From contig ARYC01002009.1 of NCBI GenBank assembly GCA_000711775.1, positions 1 to 64,000 on the forward strand: a stretch of 64,000 nt of DNA, written 5' to 3'. Shown here piece after piece: positions 34,501-46,673 of the stretch. Source of the stretch: Oxytricha trifallax. Lineage: Eukaryota > Ciliophora > Spirotrichea > Sporadotrichida > Oxytrichidae. The stretch's first letter is position 1; every line of letters starts with the position of its first letter. Position numbers and translations under genes: made by a program. The notes beneath the pieces are model-generated. The model searched no databases, was not told the origin of the DNA, and saw nothing but the letters and a program-made list of their open reading frames with translations.

Positions 34501-37500
34501 ATAAAAATTGAAAAATTTATAGCAAATTTTATATTTTTAATAAATTTTGGATATACATTAAGAATAGGTTTGAGGTTTCTGCACAAGTTTGTTAAGAATT
34601 ACATGGATCTTTAAGCAACTTAGGCCATTTTATCTCCTACTGTATATCTGACTACTCCAATACCATTAACAAAGGCTTTTCCTTCATTCATACCTCCTTC
34701 ATTAAGAATCATATTTTCGATATTGTTAACTCCTTCTTCTCTAAGTTACCAAGTTTTTGAGAAGATCTTTTTGACATCATCAGGCTCAAAAACAGCCATC
34801 ATAGGCTGAGCTTAAATGACTCTATCACCAGTAAGTTCTTCTGCCTCTTTGCTCTCTTCATGGCCAGGTTCATATTCTTAAGGCATGCTATTTTTCCCTT
34901 TTTATTAGTTCATTGCAGGAATTACTTGGTCATCAATATCTATGGGGCCTTTCTAAACTTCTCTTTCAAAGTCTAATTCTGAAGTTTTTCTGTTATTTAT
35001 TGGGAGTTAAAATCCACTGTTCATTTTGTTAGATGGCAGTTGATTTTTAATTGAATGAGGGCTTGTATCATTATCAATGTCTGGTGATTACATCCTCTAT
35101 CTTGATGGTTTTCCCATTCCTCCTATATTAATCTTTGAGTTCATCTCTTCTTCAAGGGAAGTGGCCATATTAGGAGTGGCTTTATTGAATCCTCCAAAGT
35201 TTTATTGTGAAGAATTAAATTAAGGTGCCTAATTCTATTACATTTAGGTTTGTCTCATTTATGAATAGGGATCCTGCATTTTTTAAATGATACCTTCAAG
35301 CCAAGGGTTGTATGAGGCTTCCTTAAGTTTCTCAATTTCAATTTTTATAATTTTAGCTGCATCATAATCTTCATTCATAGTAGCCATTCTTTTTCTATCA
35401 TCAAGTTGTTAAATGTGAATTCCAACACTTCTCAGCCTTTCTATCCCCTCTTTAATTTACTTGGCCTCATCAAAATTTTCGCTATTGACAGCTTTATCTT
35501 TTGCTTATTCAAGCAACTTAATTTTTCCTAGAATTGCAGGATCTATGCTGCTCTCATAATCATTTTGACCTCCCCTTTTTGATTAAGATGAACTAGGCAT
35601 TCCCATTCTATCACCATCATTATACCCTAATTCTTAGGGTGGACTTTAAATATGATGTGCACCTATACAATTCAATGCTACTAATCCAATTTGATTGAAA
35701 ACATTGAAATTATTCAGATGGCATTTATGGAAAATTAACTTCAAAATAACTGCAAGTGAGTCAACATAAACTGACTTAAGCTCTCTCGCTTAGAAACCGC
35801 TTCTTTCATTAGGATCTAAACTAAGATATCCTAATCTTTTGTATTGAATCTCCGAGAGAGCAACTTAGCTACTTAATGCTTAGGTCCCTTGTGGGAGATA
35901 AGTAAATAGTTCTATTCTTGAGGCTATCTTAGCTTAATGTGAAAGGAATTGAAGTTGCTTAAGCTTGACAACATTTGGGAATTGTACAATAATTTCTTGA
36001 GGGTACTCACAAAACTTCTACGACTACCACCCTCTAGAGTTTGGAGTAGGATCTAAAAGTTCAGTTACAGGGTATTCAGGATCTTCTCCGCTGCAGTAGA
36101 TTACTCTATATTTTAGCTTTACCAAGTTCTACTAAGCTGCTTATGTTTATTGCTACTAAGCAGAGGAAAGAGGGGTGTTGCCTCCATAATTTTATTGATA
36201 AGTTTATTGCTAATACTATGTGTTATTGCTATAAGTGGTTTGATTCGGGGTTCCTCCCATCAACATGTTATTTTAAGGTCTTTGCATTTTTTTCAAATTT
36301 AAAATTATTATTTTGAATCCATTTATGGGAACAAATATATGCTATTTCCATTTGTATGCTAATCTCAAGAAGAATGCATGCCTAGTCTGGAATAAAGTCT
36401 TATACGACAGGGCTAGATGATGAAGGAAATTGCGCTAATTATGTGGAGACTCAAAAAATGTAATATTGAATTTATTTATTGATGTGCAATTAAGAATAGT
36501 AAACTCTATTTAACTTTTTTTACAACTTATTATTTTCATGAGCTATTAAACTGAAGTTATCCTTACATGTAACAATAGCCAATATTCCTTTGTTCAATCT
36601 AGAGGTACAGTCCCGATATTTTGGCAATTTAAGCAAACTAAATCCAAAATAGTATTTTCAAGGGACAGAGGCTCCACTTTGTACCCTTTGATGACCCACA
36701 TTTCAAAGATCTTGGATAACTACAACAAGCTAATATTTTTGAATTTATTGAGTAGAAATGAAACATGGGAAAGTAATCTCAAGGCTGAATACTAAGAAAT
36801 GTTTCAAATTGTTCAGGATGATAGAATTAGAAATGTAAACTATGAGTTCAATGCTGAAGTGCAAAATGATGTAAGAAAAGAATTGTAGTGTTTATAAATT
36901 TGATTATAGTTCAGGAAACTTAATAAGATCATTGAAAGTCTAGATCAGCAAGGAAATTACCAAATAGACTTTTCACTGATTGATTTATAAGAAAATTTAA
37001 TCCTTATGGAATAGAAAGGATTGATAAGAACTTAATGCGTGGATAGCTCAGATAGATCCAATATTGCATAATATAAAATTGCATTAACTGCACTTCACAT
37101 AATTTAGGAGTAACTTCAGTAAAATGCAAGTTTCATGCAACTTTTTACTGAGTAATCAGGGATATATTAATCTTTCATAAGACTTTGGCAAGAAAATGGC
37201 AAATAGTTGTCGCTTTAGTACTAGCTAAAGAAACCTCTGATCAGATTGATATAGAAATAAGTTAAGAAAAGCGGTATTATGAGCTCATTAACAAAAATGA
37301 AAAAAGGCGTTAAGACCTATTTCAATAATGCTACTTAAGAGAGACTTATTCATGAAAGTATCAAAGTTTTAACATATAGACATCCATGCTAAAAGATATA
37401 TGGGATCAGAGAGAGACTATAGAAAATCTTGAATAGAAATCATGAGAAGTACAGTTAGCAAAAGAATCTTAAGATTCTCTTATTCACTTGGAATTGTGCA

Positions 37501-38457
37501 GGAGAAGCCCCAAGTCATGAGTTGAATCTAAATAATATTATTTTACCTGAAGATAGAGAAGCTCTCCCGGATTTGATTGTTATAGGACTTCAAGAGATAG
37601 TAAAACTTAATGCGAAGTCTGTATTTAAAGGCAAGAATAAGGAAAGAAACTAAATGTGGATAGATATGATCAGCTAGCACTTACAAAAAAGTGCTAATTA
37701 TGTATGCTTATAGACTAGAGCTATGGTTGGCTGTTTTATATTGCTTTTTTCAAAGTAAGATCTTAAGAATTGCTTCAGTAATATAAGAACTTCAAAAGTA
37801 AAAACAGGTTTTGGTGGAAATGGAGGGAACAAAGGCTGTGTATCAATAAGATTTGACTTGCATGATTCCAGTTTCGTATTTATGAACTGTCATTTAGCGA
37901 GTCATCAAAGTAAGGTTCAAGAGAGACTAGATGATTTAAAGAACATTAAGAGCAAGCTCTATGACAACTCAGATAAATATCATGATTTTTCATTGAAAAA
38001 ACATGATTATAACTTCCTTTTGGGTGACTTAAATTTTAGAATAGACTTACCAAAAGAAGTGGCTGAGCAGCATATCGAACAATGTGATTTTGCTTCACTT
38101 TGGTGCAATGATCAATTATTGATTTGCAAACAAATTGATCCAATTCTTATGAATTACTCAGAAGGAGAGCTCAATTTCAATCCATCTTACAAGTACGACA
38201 AAGGTTCTAATCAATATGATACTTCGAAAAAACAGAGAGCACCAGCTTGGTGTGATAGAATCTTATATAGAAAACCCCAAAACCCACAAAGCTTTTTACA
38301 GTTACTTCATTATGGCAGAAAGGAAAGTTTGTTTTCAGATCATAGGCCTGTATTTGCCATTTTCAAGTGCTCTGTTATAATAGTTGATAAAGTTAAAAGA
38401 TCAGAAATTGAATAAGAACTGCTCAAAGACATTAACTACCCCCATTTATTATTCTGA
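31507..38457 (+). CDS. Synaptojanin-type phosphoinositide phosphatase (SAC1 + inositol 5-phosphatase)
   Basis: The N-terminal half is a SAC domain: PVYFCGIIGIINIM (32.84 kb), WTVNLIQGYVGY (33.25), then after a 3-kb IES GLDDEGNCANYVETQ (36.4), SRGTVPIFWQF (36.6) and the catalytic loop RTQCVDSSDRSN (37.04), which keeps Cys-x5-Arg. The C-terminal half is a 5-phosphatase: LFTWNCAGE, IGLQEI, GGNKGCVSIRF, NCHLASHQ, LGDLNFRI, RAPAWCDRILYR and SDHRPVFAIF, all catalytic blocks present. The start is MDNLDLQNSS at 31507 and the stop TGA at 38455. This domain order is that of synaptojanins, which remove 4- and 5-phosphates from membrane inositides during endocytosis. Interruptions: foldback element 31901-32722, an intron after 32730 (GTACAT...TTTTTAG) and the IES 33325-36356. 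No proline-rich tail is seen. Name secure at family level. Confidence 0.9.
31901..32722. mobile_element. 822-bp foldback (long inverted repeat) element
   Basis: Two arms of about 380 bp are near-perfect inverted copies around a loop of about 60 bp. The ends are GGGGGGTCTAAGTCGGTGCA and its inverse. Each arm carries three spaced copies of CTAAGTCGGTGCA (left: 31908, 31938, 31981). An exact 8-bp repeat CGAAAAAG flanks it (31893-31900 and 32723-32730). That 8-mer is also the last 8 bases of a phosphatase exon before the intron donor GTACAT, so clean loss of one copy restores IEK-DYEYS. No transposase inside: a non-autonomous element. Confidence 0.9.
33325..36356. other. 3.03-kb IES of the phosphatase gene enclosing CEP104
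   Basis: Pointer TGCTAAT at 33325-33331 and 36357-36363. Joining across it gives ETLLI-SRRMHAQSGIKSYTTG, which fits the SAC-domain order between the 'LISxR' and 'GxDDEGNxANxVET' blocks. The whole opposite-strand CEP104 gene lies inside with only about 50-70 bp to spare on each side. Confidence 0.8.
33378..36287 (-). CDS. CEP104: CEP104-like ciliary tip protein
   Basis: Starts MQRPQNNMLMGG (ATG 36287), with a Gln/Asn/Tyr-rich leader, then the CEP104 N-terminal jelly-roll region: YCSGEDPEYPVTELLD, TPNSRGWQS, EYPQEIIVQFPNVVKLKQLQ, RIELFTYLPQG and EIQYKRLGYLSLDPNERSGF. Coiled-coil/TOG-like parts follow (35.5-34.0 kb), and it ends in zinc-binding repeats: CGFCGRFDEEF with LDIHYWKEC; CWECGQVIEI with HLLEECE; CSKCKGVWRV with HDC; CQLCKENVFPVDDEGWKKH. 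The stop is TGA at 33378, giving about 970 codons against about 925 in human. CEP104 binds microtubule plus ends and tubulin at cilium tips. AT-rich stretches near 34.5 kb probably mark an intron or IES. Its position inside a neighbour's IES is the notable feature. Confidence 0.88.
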
Positions 38458-38574
38458 TTCTTAGTTATTTATTTGTAGAATAGATGTGTAATTTTAATGG
38501 TTAAATACATTATATTTATAATGATGATTGACATTTTATTTTTTAAATTATGGATTTCTCAATCAAATAAATAC

Positions 38575-39888
38575 CTAATAGAAAAACAAAGAATTTCTGC
38601 GATATAACTTTAGTCCCCAAATAAACAAGAATTACAAACTGAAGAGTAGAAATAAACTGATTTATTTACAGGGTTGCAGCAAGATTAATTCAATAATCAA
38701 GGGTATTTTAGTTTTGATACTAACAAAAACGTGAGTTCAGATGATACATCAGTTATTGATGATTTACTTAAAACCAATCATCAAAGTAATTTTTTATAAT
38801 TTAAAATTTGCTAAATAATTTAGTTTGATTATAAATATATTTTGAGAACGCTTCAAATACTCAGGATATCTTTTAATAGTTGAACTTAAATAAAATTATT
38901 ACATTAAAATGTTAATTTATTTCTAGCTTTAGAAGTTCTTATAACATTTCGAAACTTTCAATTAATATACTTTATTTTCTTAAGTCAGTCGTATATCCCT
39001 TTGAGAGATCTGCTAAAACTCTGTTTAATTCAAATCTTTGATTATTTTTTAATTAAGTATATTTTATTTGAACTTAAATAAAAATGCATCAGTAACACCA
39101 AACGCTGAGGATTTTTTCTCTTTCGATACGAATAAGCAAGGAAGCTAACCTGCAAATGCATTTGATGGTTTTGATGATTTCTAAACTAATAACTACAAAA
39201 ACATCTCTCAATCATACATCCCATCAATTATTAATAAAGATATCGCGTAGGATAATCAAAATGATACCAATGATCTTGACATCATGAGTTATGTCAGATC
39301 AAATATATATTACGTTATTTTGGTAAATCAATTGTTTCGTTTTTAGTTTTTAAATGAATAATAAGATTTTAATATGAAATTATTAGTAATAAACCATAGT
39401 GATTTTAATTAATTTAATTAAAGATCTAATCCCTCAAATTCAATGAAAACTTAAATGCCCATGAAAAATCGTGTATAAAACAATTAAGAAGATGTCTGCG
39501 TCTCACAACTCCTCGATCAGGATAAAAAGTTCATTCCTAGAAGAAGCAATGTGGTGTTCCTTAAACATGGAGATGGTACCCTCTAGAAAGACTTCGCTGA
39601 GTTGATCAATAACTACATCGAAGAAAAAGATTAACAAATTTATTTAGATTTATTGGAGATTACTAGCCACTTTTTACTATATATCGGGGGGAGTTAAATA
39701 AGCTTTATTGCCATAGTCTTACAATAAATAATATAATTAAATAATACAAATTATAAGATGAGAGTGTTGAGGGACAAAATAATTCAAATGAGGATTCTTA
39801 AAGCAATGATAGTGACAATAATGAAGATAAAATAAAAGAAAAATCTAAAAATTAGAAAGATGAAGATGATCATTTCAAATTTGACTGA
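38575..39888 (+). CDS. Acidic Asn/Gln/Asp-rich protein, unknown family
   Basis: Repeats of the type DLFTGLQQDQFNNQGYFSFD and EDFFSFDTNKQGSQPANAFD give a Phe/Asp/Asn-rich N-terminal half, reminiscent of endocytic adaptors with DPF/NPF-like peptides, but without a diagnostic domain. A compact helical part follows (RRSNVVFLKHGDGTLQKDF; AELINNYIEEKDQQIYLDLL), then an acidic tail (DEDDHFKFD) and TGA at 39886. IESs: 38880-39067 with a 16-bp pointer TTGAACTTAAATAAAA, and about 39.3-39.42 kb with pointer AGATC, joining SYVR to SNPSNSMKT. The start codon is not certain: the nearest ATG (MDFSIK) is in another phase. Only 0.1 kb separates it from the phosphatase gene. Confidence 0.55.
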
Positions 39889-40342
39889 TAGAATCTTTCA
39901 TTAAAGAATACTCTCTATACATGAGAACTGGTTTGAATAAGGTATCATAAACAATTATAAAAATCATAAAAATTTATCATACATTGAACTAATTTCCTTT
40001 TATATATTCCTTTACTAATAATATATAAATATAAGTTTTCTAAAAATGCAAAACTTATTAAAACTCATTAATCTTTTTAATATAAGTAAAATAACATTTA
40101 AATCCCAAATAATATTTTAAGTCTTTTTATCGCAGTAGGTAAATTATATATAAATTTACATAATTATCATTATAACTTGTAAATTTACTGCTTAATATAT
40201 AAATGATTTTAGTTTTACTTTTATTATCATAAAAGAAATATAAATACTATATTCTATTTTTATTTTTTTCAATTTTTAGAATTATTTCCCTCAAATTTTT
40301 TTATGTGACTTTGAGGTTTATATCTAATTTTAATATTTAAAA
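39889..40342. other. AT-rich intergenic spacer
   Basis: Between two forward genes. Extremely AT-rich with no frame or repeat worth naming. It contains the 5' flank of the EF-hand gene, whose ATG follows AAAA at 40343. Confidence 0.5.
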
Positions 40343-43300
40343 ATGCAAAATTTATCATTAAACAATCCTCGATCTTCGATGTCACTTAATTAGTCCATGT
40401 TTAACTATAGTTAGAGCACTACAGCCTCACCTGACAAAAGAATGAAAATTAGTAAATCTTAGAATAGATATTTTTCCATTAAATTTTTTTCTAAGGAAAA
40501 TTATATTCATTAGAATAGAATTATTCTTATTAAACTTTTTTCTATTAAATGATATAACTTATATTTAATGAGTTTTCTAAGATATTTTACAGCTTAAAGC
40601 GTGGAAAATTTTATAGAAAATTTAAGCGGGGATAGACAGGCATTTCTTATGTTTAAAGAATAAGCCATGAAGAAAGGCATTATAGAATAAGAAAGTTTAC
40701 CCAAATTGCATCATAGTTACTATAATAAGTACATTAAACCTGTCAATGATTCTAGCTTTAGAAAATAAAAACATTGCATTATTGAATAAATTATTTTTAT
40801 GATATATATTTGATAATTTTTTATCCAAATTTTAGGCAATTTACAAGTTTTTATATAAATATGTTTCATTGATCCAGCAATATTATGACATGAATTTTCA
40901 AGTAAATCTCAAGATAAACTAAGTCAGATTATATAAGTATAAATATGAGAGATCTGCTTAGAAAAAATCACGAAGATAAGTTATAAAGTTATATGGATAG
41001 TGGTGAAGAATAAGAATTCGATGGCTAAATTATCAAATAAAAAACGAATAAGTTTCAAGAAAAACCTGATAATAAACTGTAAAATATTCCAAAAAGCTAG
41101 CATAAAATATAAAAAATTACTAGTTTTTTAATATACTAATTCTCATAGGTGTATTATTTAATTATTTAAATATTTAAAAGCTTAAATCTATCAACAGAAA
41201 GAGTAGTACAAAAGATGAAATTATATGGTGACGAAAGCAATGAAAAACAAAAACCAGAAATAAAATTGAACAGTCGGCTGTTCAGAGCAAATTAATAAAA
41301 AAATAACATCAGCATAAATTTCAAGAAAAATGATGGATTACAGTAAAAATCAAGAGAAGGAGATGAAACTATGAAAACTGCTTTAAACTTACCAACTAAT
41401 TCACATTAAGCCAGTATAGACGGTTCGTTCTTAAAAATCTATTTAAATTTACATAAAAAAATATTTAAAATTATCTTGGAAACACCAGTTGGAGGTTTGA
41501 ATAACAAAAGTAACCTCAAACTCCCAAAACACCTTCCCGAATTAAATTTCAACAAAAAACAGTTCAGCGTTAACTCTTCAAACACTCCTGTTGAGAATGA
41601 AACATTAAAATAAATCTCAATACAAAATTAAAAACTGATTTCCAAAAAATAGAGTGTCAATAGTTCTATTGAGAAGGGATCGTATATTTTGCAGTAGCCC
41701 AAGTAAATAAGAGATTTTAGTGTCAAAATACACGCATAGAAAACTATATTGGGGTAACTAGTGGGAAACAATGAAACTTCATAGAATTAATATTGCCAAA
41801 GTAAAGTTTATAATAGATTTAACTATAAATACGCTTATATTTATTTTGATAATATTAGTAAAGTAGCTTTAGCAAATAAAATGAGATTAAGAATAAAGCT
41901 TAATTGAGATAAGAGTTTAATGTGTCCTCATAAAGCAACAAATATCAATATAAATAGCTTAAAATATTATTATTTTTACTTAATTTAGCCTAACTTTAAT
42001 TAAGAATTATCTTATCAAGTGTCAATAGATGAGTCTTAATTATTTCAAGAAAGCAATGTTAGAACATAAAACTAGAATTAAATTTCTTAGACTTTCAAAA
42101 GCAGCAGTAACTACTAAAATTAATAGAATCAGTTATCATATTAGTAATCTATTATCGGAAGCAGTTAATAATATTAAGAAAATTTGTTACTAAGTTAGAA
42201 AGCTATGAGTAGGGGTACAACTAAAAATTATAGCGTCAAACATGCTGGAATAATGGGAAGTTAAAAAGTTAAAAATTTGACATTAGATAGGAAAGATCCC
42301 ACTTTGCTTACTCATTTTAATTGACTATAAAATTCATTTAATTTTTCATTTTTATGAAATTCATTTTAGTTTTGTATCAATAGAAAGGAAACTAAACAAA
42401 GGGAAACTTAGGGATTATCTTGTTAAAAGGTACAAAGAATTTATGGGAGAGAGGATCATGAAATATATGATGCCATTCTTCAATAACTTTACAATTTATC
42501 ATGATCTTAACTAGTACTGCGAATCTATTGAAGCTTTTGCAAATCAAGATATTTCAGTAAACTTTCTTTTCATTTTCTTAAAAATGTTTATTATAGATGC
42601 TTAGGTAGTTCACTTTTAAAATCATAGATATCAACAACGATAGAAAGCTATCTGAAAATGACATGTTTTAATTAATGAAGTACTGTTCAAATAAATAATC
42701 TAGTCAGAGCGGCTTCAAAATGCCTGAATAAACTGATCTATTTATGGAAGTTTTCTCTGGAGATGTTGTGAAAATAGTCAAGCATATAAATCTGAAGAAG
42801 AGTGGCAAACTTCAAGACATTAAAATTCGAAAGTTTGAATCTAAATCTTCATATTAAGATCAATAAGATGAAAGCTATGAGAACATAGAGGAGCAAAGTT
42901 CATTTAATAAATCCAACAAATATAAAAAGAACTAGACGCTCATGAAGTAAGGGTTTCAGGGATCGATTAGACTCAATCAATAATTGCGTTAGCAATCAAG
43001 TTTGTTTCAATAAAATAGGTAGGGTTCAAGTTTAGATCGATCATTTCATCAAGAAGAAAATACTCATAATGTGAATAAGTCAATTGACAGCTAATTTTTC
43101 GATAAACAGTCAGGCAGAAGCTTGCATAAAAAGAATAAAGATTAAAATTCTTAAAGAAAAATTAACAATAAACAGGGAAGAGAAGAAATTTAGATTTTTA
43201 TTCCCAAAAAGGATGAGAGTTAAATTGAGGGGTTCCTTACTTCATCAGAATTTAACTAAGTCAATTTAAAAAATTTAATACCTAAGTTTATTGATGATTT

Positions 43301-44422
43301 GATTCATTATTTAACTGGCAAGCATATTATTCGATAACAATTCCTTGTTTAGGCTTCAGATTAATAAATTTAAGAACCAAATTAAATTCCTACTTCTCAA
43401 ATTGTAGGTTTTAATGATAGTTTCTTTGATTAAGATCTTAATTAAATTAAAAACAGCATGACTGCAGAGGAATTTCAATAATATCTATTAGCTTTCAAGA
43501 GGTTTTTAAAAGTGGATTTATCCGATAAAAAAGCTTAGTAACACTTTAAAGAAGCTAGTGTCTTCTTAACTGAAAAAATAATTCTAGATAATATGAGTTG
43601 CTTGTTTGGCTATTAGAATCTTTTTCTTGGGAAGTTACTCTATCTCTTGCTTAGTAGAGGCTTTGATAAATCCAAAATTTATCTCTCTAGATTTATAACT
43701 GTCTTATAACCGCTTAAAAACGAAGATATGAGTTTTTCACATGCGAAATTTGTATTTAAATTACTAGATTTAGACCGAGATGAAGAGCTTAACATTCTTA
43801 ATTTACTAACTCTCTATTAAAATATACCACCTTCTTCATTAGTGGGTCAAGAAATTTCCAGGTAAGTTGAAACTATTCTCCCTTCAAAATAAATCTCATT
43901 TTTAAAAATAGATTGGTGGAGTTCATATTTGAGGAAAATATAACTTCAAAGAGAGTGACAAGGAAGCCAATTATTGACATCGAATGTTTTAAGAGACTGC
44001 TACCTAATTCAATACTCAAAGATGAATTGTAAAAAAATAAAACCTAATAAAATTCTACAATTTTTTCCTTATTCATTTATGAATTAAGGTACAAAATATT
44101 TGGAATCCTACCATAAAAAAAGCAAGCCACATATGATCCTGCTCATTTTCTAAATATTTTCGAGCCTATGCCTGAATTCCAAACTCAAAACAGTTACTTA
44201 TTCAGAGACCTGGAATCTGAAGAAGAGCAGAGTTATGGTCAGAGAGGCTTTGGCAAAAACATGGACAAAAACTTATTTTAACTACTCAAATTTTACAATA
44301 AATATTATAATAAAAAAGAGAGTGGTGAAACAAATTCTAAATAAGGTAGAGTGAAAGACTCCCCAGAAGAATAAAAATCATAGAAAAATAAAGACAAATA
44401 CAATCAAATATAGAGTAATTGA
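40343..44422 (+). CDS. Large EF-hand protein, Gln/Ser/Asn-rich
   Basis: MQNLSLNNPRSSMSLNQSM start; long low-complexity Lys/Gln/Ser-rich regions (40.4-42.3 kb); a helical part (LRDYLVKRYKEFMGERI, 42.4); an EF-hand loop in FKIIDINNDRKLSENDMFQL (42.6); another low-complexity section; then FVFKLLDLDRDEELNILNLL (43.77), a second EF-hand-like loop; and TGA at 44420. EF-hands bind Ca2+; with only two loops in a very long disordered protein, a regulatory or cytoskeletal role is a guess. Several AT-rich interruptions (40.79-40.87, 41.1-41.2, 42.32-42.37, 43.9 kb) look like introns or IESs, and I cannot exclude that two genes are merged here. The stop is only 78 bp before the TBE transposase. Confidence 0.55.
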
Positions 44423-44500
44423 AAATTGAACATAAAATTATCAAATATCAAAGAATTTAGGTTGGTTGTATAAATTAATTAATTGAATAAAATATATTTA

Positions 44501-45535
44501 ATGAAGTACAAAAAGTATTTTTCTGAAGACAATATTAAGTTTATAAGACTGTTGAGATTTGGATCAAATTAGTATAGCAAGGATTCTAAGTTGTTTATGA
44601 AAATTAAAGAGATAAGAAAAGTTACAGGATTTAAGGAAAGCTTAATCAACAGAATAATAAAACTAATAAAAACCTCAAATGACAATGAAAAGTAACAATA
44701 CAAAGAACAATCTAAATTAGATCATTTTGATTTGGAATACTTGGTCTCAAGAAATACTTTATAAGCTTAAAAGCATTTATCGTTATAAAAGAGAGCTCTG
44801 TTATTTCATAGGACTTTTCCGGAAAAGAAAGTTACTAAATAACAGCTTTACAGAATATATAAGGATCATGGAATAAGTTTCAAAAGCACAAGGTCAGACT
44901 ATTTCATAACAGAAAAAAAGAAGTAAAACATTTTAAATATTTAGTAATAGACATACCCTTAATTAATAAAAATGTCAGAAAAAGAAGAAAACATCGTCTA
45001 TCTCGATGAAACTATTTTTAAAGCTCATAGTGTAAGAATAAAATCTTGGTCAAGAAAATATGAAAACCAAGTACTAAATAAAGAGGGACTTTGTGTTGAT
45101 ACGTTAGCAGCTGCTGTCATTATAAGTGGAAAGTTTGGACTAGAGCAGTTTGTTATAAAGTAGAAGTCAATTAAACTCCCAGATCTTTAACTTCTGATTG
45201 ATAAACTTTGAGATAGGTATGAGGGAAAGTAATTAACAATATTTTAGACAACTTAAGAGCTCATCATTCGAAGTTATTATAAGAGCAAGTTTTAAAATAT
45301 GGATGGAAGTTGCTTTTTAATAGCCCTTACTCATCTAAGTATAATTGCATAGAAATGGTTTTTTCAAGAGTAAGGAAGCATTATACATAAACTTTATGTC
45401 AACATGATTTTAAGGTGAATAATAAAACAAACTATTTCTTTGTGGAGAAATCTATAACATAAATTCAAACAAAAGATTGCAAAAATAGTGAAAGAAGGTG
45501 CTTAGATATGATGCGTGCTTTATTACATAAGACAT
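44501..45535 (+). pseudogene. TBE 42-kDa transposase, broken
   Basis: Starts MKYKKYFSEDNIKFIRLLRF. Helix-turn-helix-like N-terminus, then FHRTFPEKKVTKQQLYRIYK and DHGISFK (typical of IS630/Tc1 transposases), VYLDETIFK (first catalytic Asp), LDNLRAHHSK (second Asp) and YNCIEMVFSRVRKHY (catalytic Glu). All three catalytic positions survive. However, an in-frame TGA (about 45.21 kb) followed by a one-base shift (about 45.25 kb) separates the first Asp from the second, so no full protein can be made. The family is the TBE transposase thought to take part in DNA elimination in Oxytricha. C-terminal codons run to about 45.53 kb. Confidence 0.8.
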
Positions 45536-45599
45536 AAATAATTAATTGACTTAAACTTTATGTTATTAAAATTAATTTATGTCACATATTAAATTGCAT

Positions 45600-46178
45600 T
45601 CTTTTGCCTGGTGGGCTTTTCATAATTTATGAGTCATTGTTTATGTGCATAAAATTTTAATTATGTTGCTGTATTTACATAGGCCTCTCTATTTCTGAAA
45701 CAATCTCAAAATCTTTTCCGTTTTTTGTTCTACTTTCTCCCTGAACTGATCTTTAACATCGATAAGGCCTTTCCTTTTTTTTCTAAAATAAAGTATACAT
45801 AAATTTATGTATTTATAACTTACTGGAGTATCTGGAAATAGATTGAATTTCTTTGAGTAATTCTTCATTTATTTGAATAGTTTCTTTCTATTCTTCATCA
45901 GCTTAGCCTGTGTATCTAACATTCTGCTGGTTCTGGACAAGCTAGGTAATGAACTCATTCTTTAGTGTACCTAGTATTCCAAAGAAGAAGTGCTTGTCAG
46001 GTAGCTCCTTTATGTCATCGTAAATTCCTAGGTATTTGCTTACAGCTTCATCATTTTTAATTAGGTCATAAATATTTGCTACAGAGAGCTCTGGGAAGTT
46101 AGGAACATTGACATAAATTATGTCTGCAGATTTAATGAGCTCTTTCTTGTAGCTCAATACATCTTTAATGAACCTCAT
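45600..46178 (-). CDS. TBE 22-kDa-type protein
   Basis: Starts MRFIKDVLSYKKELIKSADI (ATG 46178) and runs through a hydrophilic helical protein (YVNVPNFPELSVANIYDLIK; FFFGILGTLKNEF), then a charged helix (EEQKETIQINEELLKEIQS). An apparent short intron at about 45.785-45.825 kb (GTAAGT...TTTTAG) contains the palindrome ATACATAAATTTATGTAT. After it comes a basic helix (KGKALIDVKDQFREKVEQK), and the frame fades out near 45.6 kb. Position and size match the 22-kDa gene of TBEs, whose function I do not know. No fatal break is visible in the part that reads clearly. Confidence 0.6.
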
Positions 46179-46673
46179 AGTAGTCTTTTTAAACTAGGCA
46201 TGTGATATCCCACTAAAGTTGTTAAGTTAAGAAAATTACATGAATATTTGAAGTGACACCACCAGTCTTGTTTGGTATTCAGATGTCCCTCCAGCTACTT
46301 AATGTTTATGTTCACGAAATTCCTGTTACTTTCCATTAGCCTTATAAGTCTATTTAATATGAATTTAATATAAAATACTTCAGACTTAAATATTTCTAGT
46401 AAGAATGAAAAGTTTAAGTCCTTTAATTTAATTCGCTTATACTATATATTAATCAAATTTGATTGGTTATACTTTACTTTATAGATTTTACTTTGTCTGA
46501 AGTAATTTAACGCAATAACTTTTAGGAACATAAAAAATTGTCAACAAAAGTTTATGTATGAGTGCGATAACACATTTTTATTGTTCCAAATCCTATATTC
46601 CCAAACAAATGATATTACTTTATCACAGTATGATTGATTGTGATTATATTTGAAGTTAAGAATTTTCAAAAGT

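Noticed and set aside
38273..38284. CCCCAAAACCCA, a telomere-like string
   Set aside because: It encodes Pro-Gln-Asn-Pro inside a continuous, conserved 5-phosphatase exon, so it is coding sequence, not a transposon end.
37858..38415. Treating the 185-codon frame as a separate small phosphatase gene starting at its first Met
   Set aside because: Upstream sequence in the same frame, reading TAA/TAG as Gln, supplies the TWNCAG and QE blocks and the SAC domain, so it is the 3' part of one gene.
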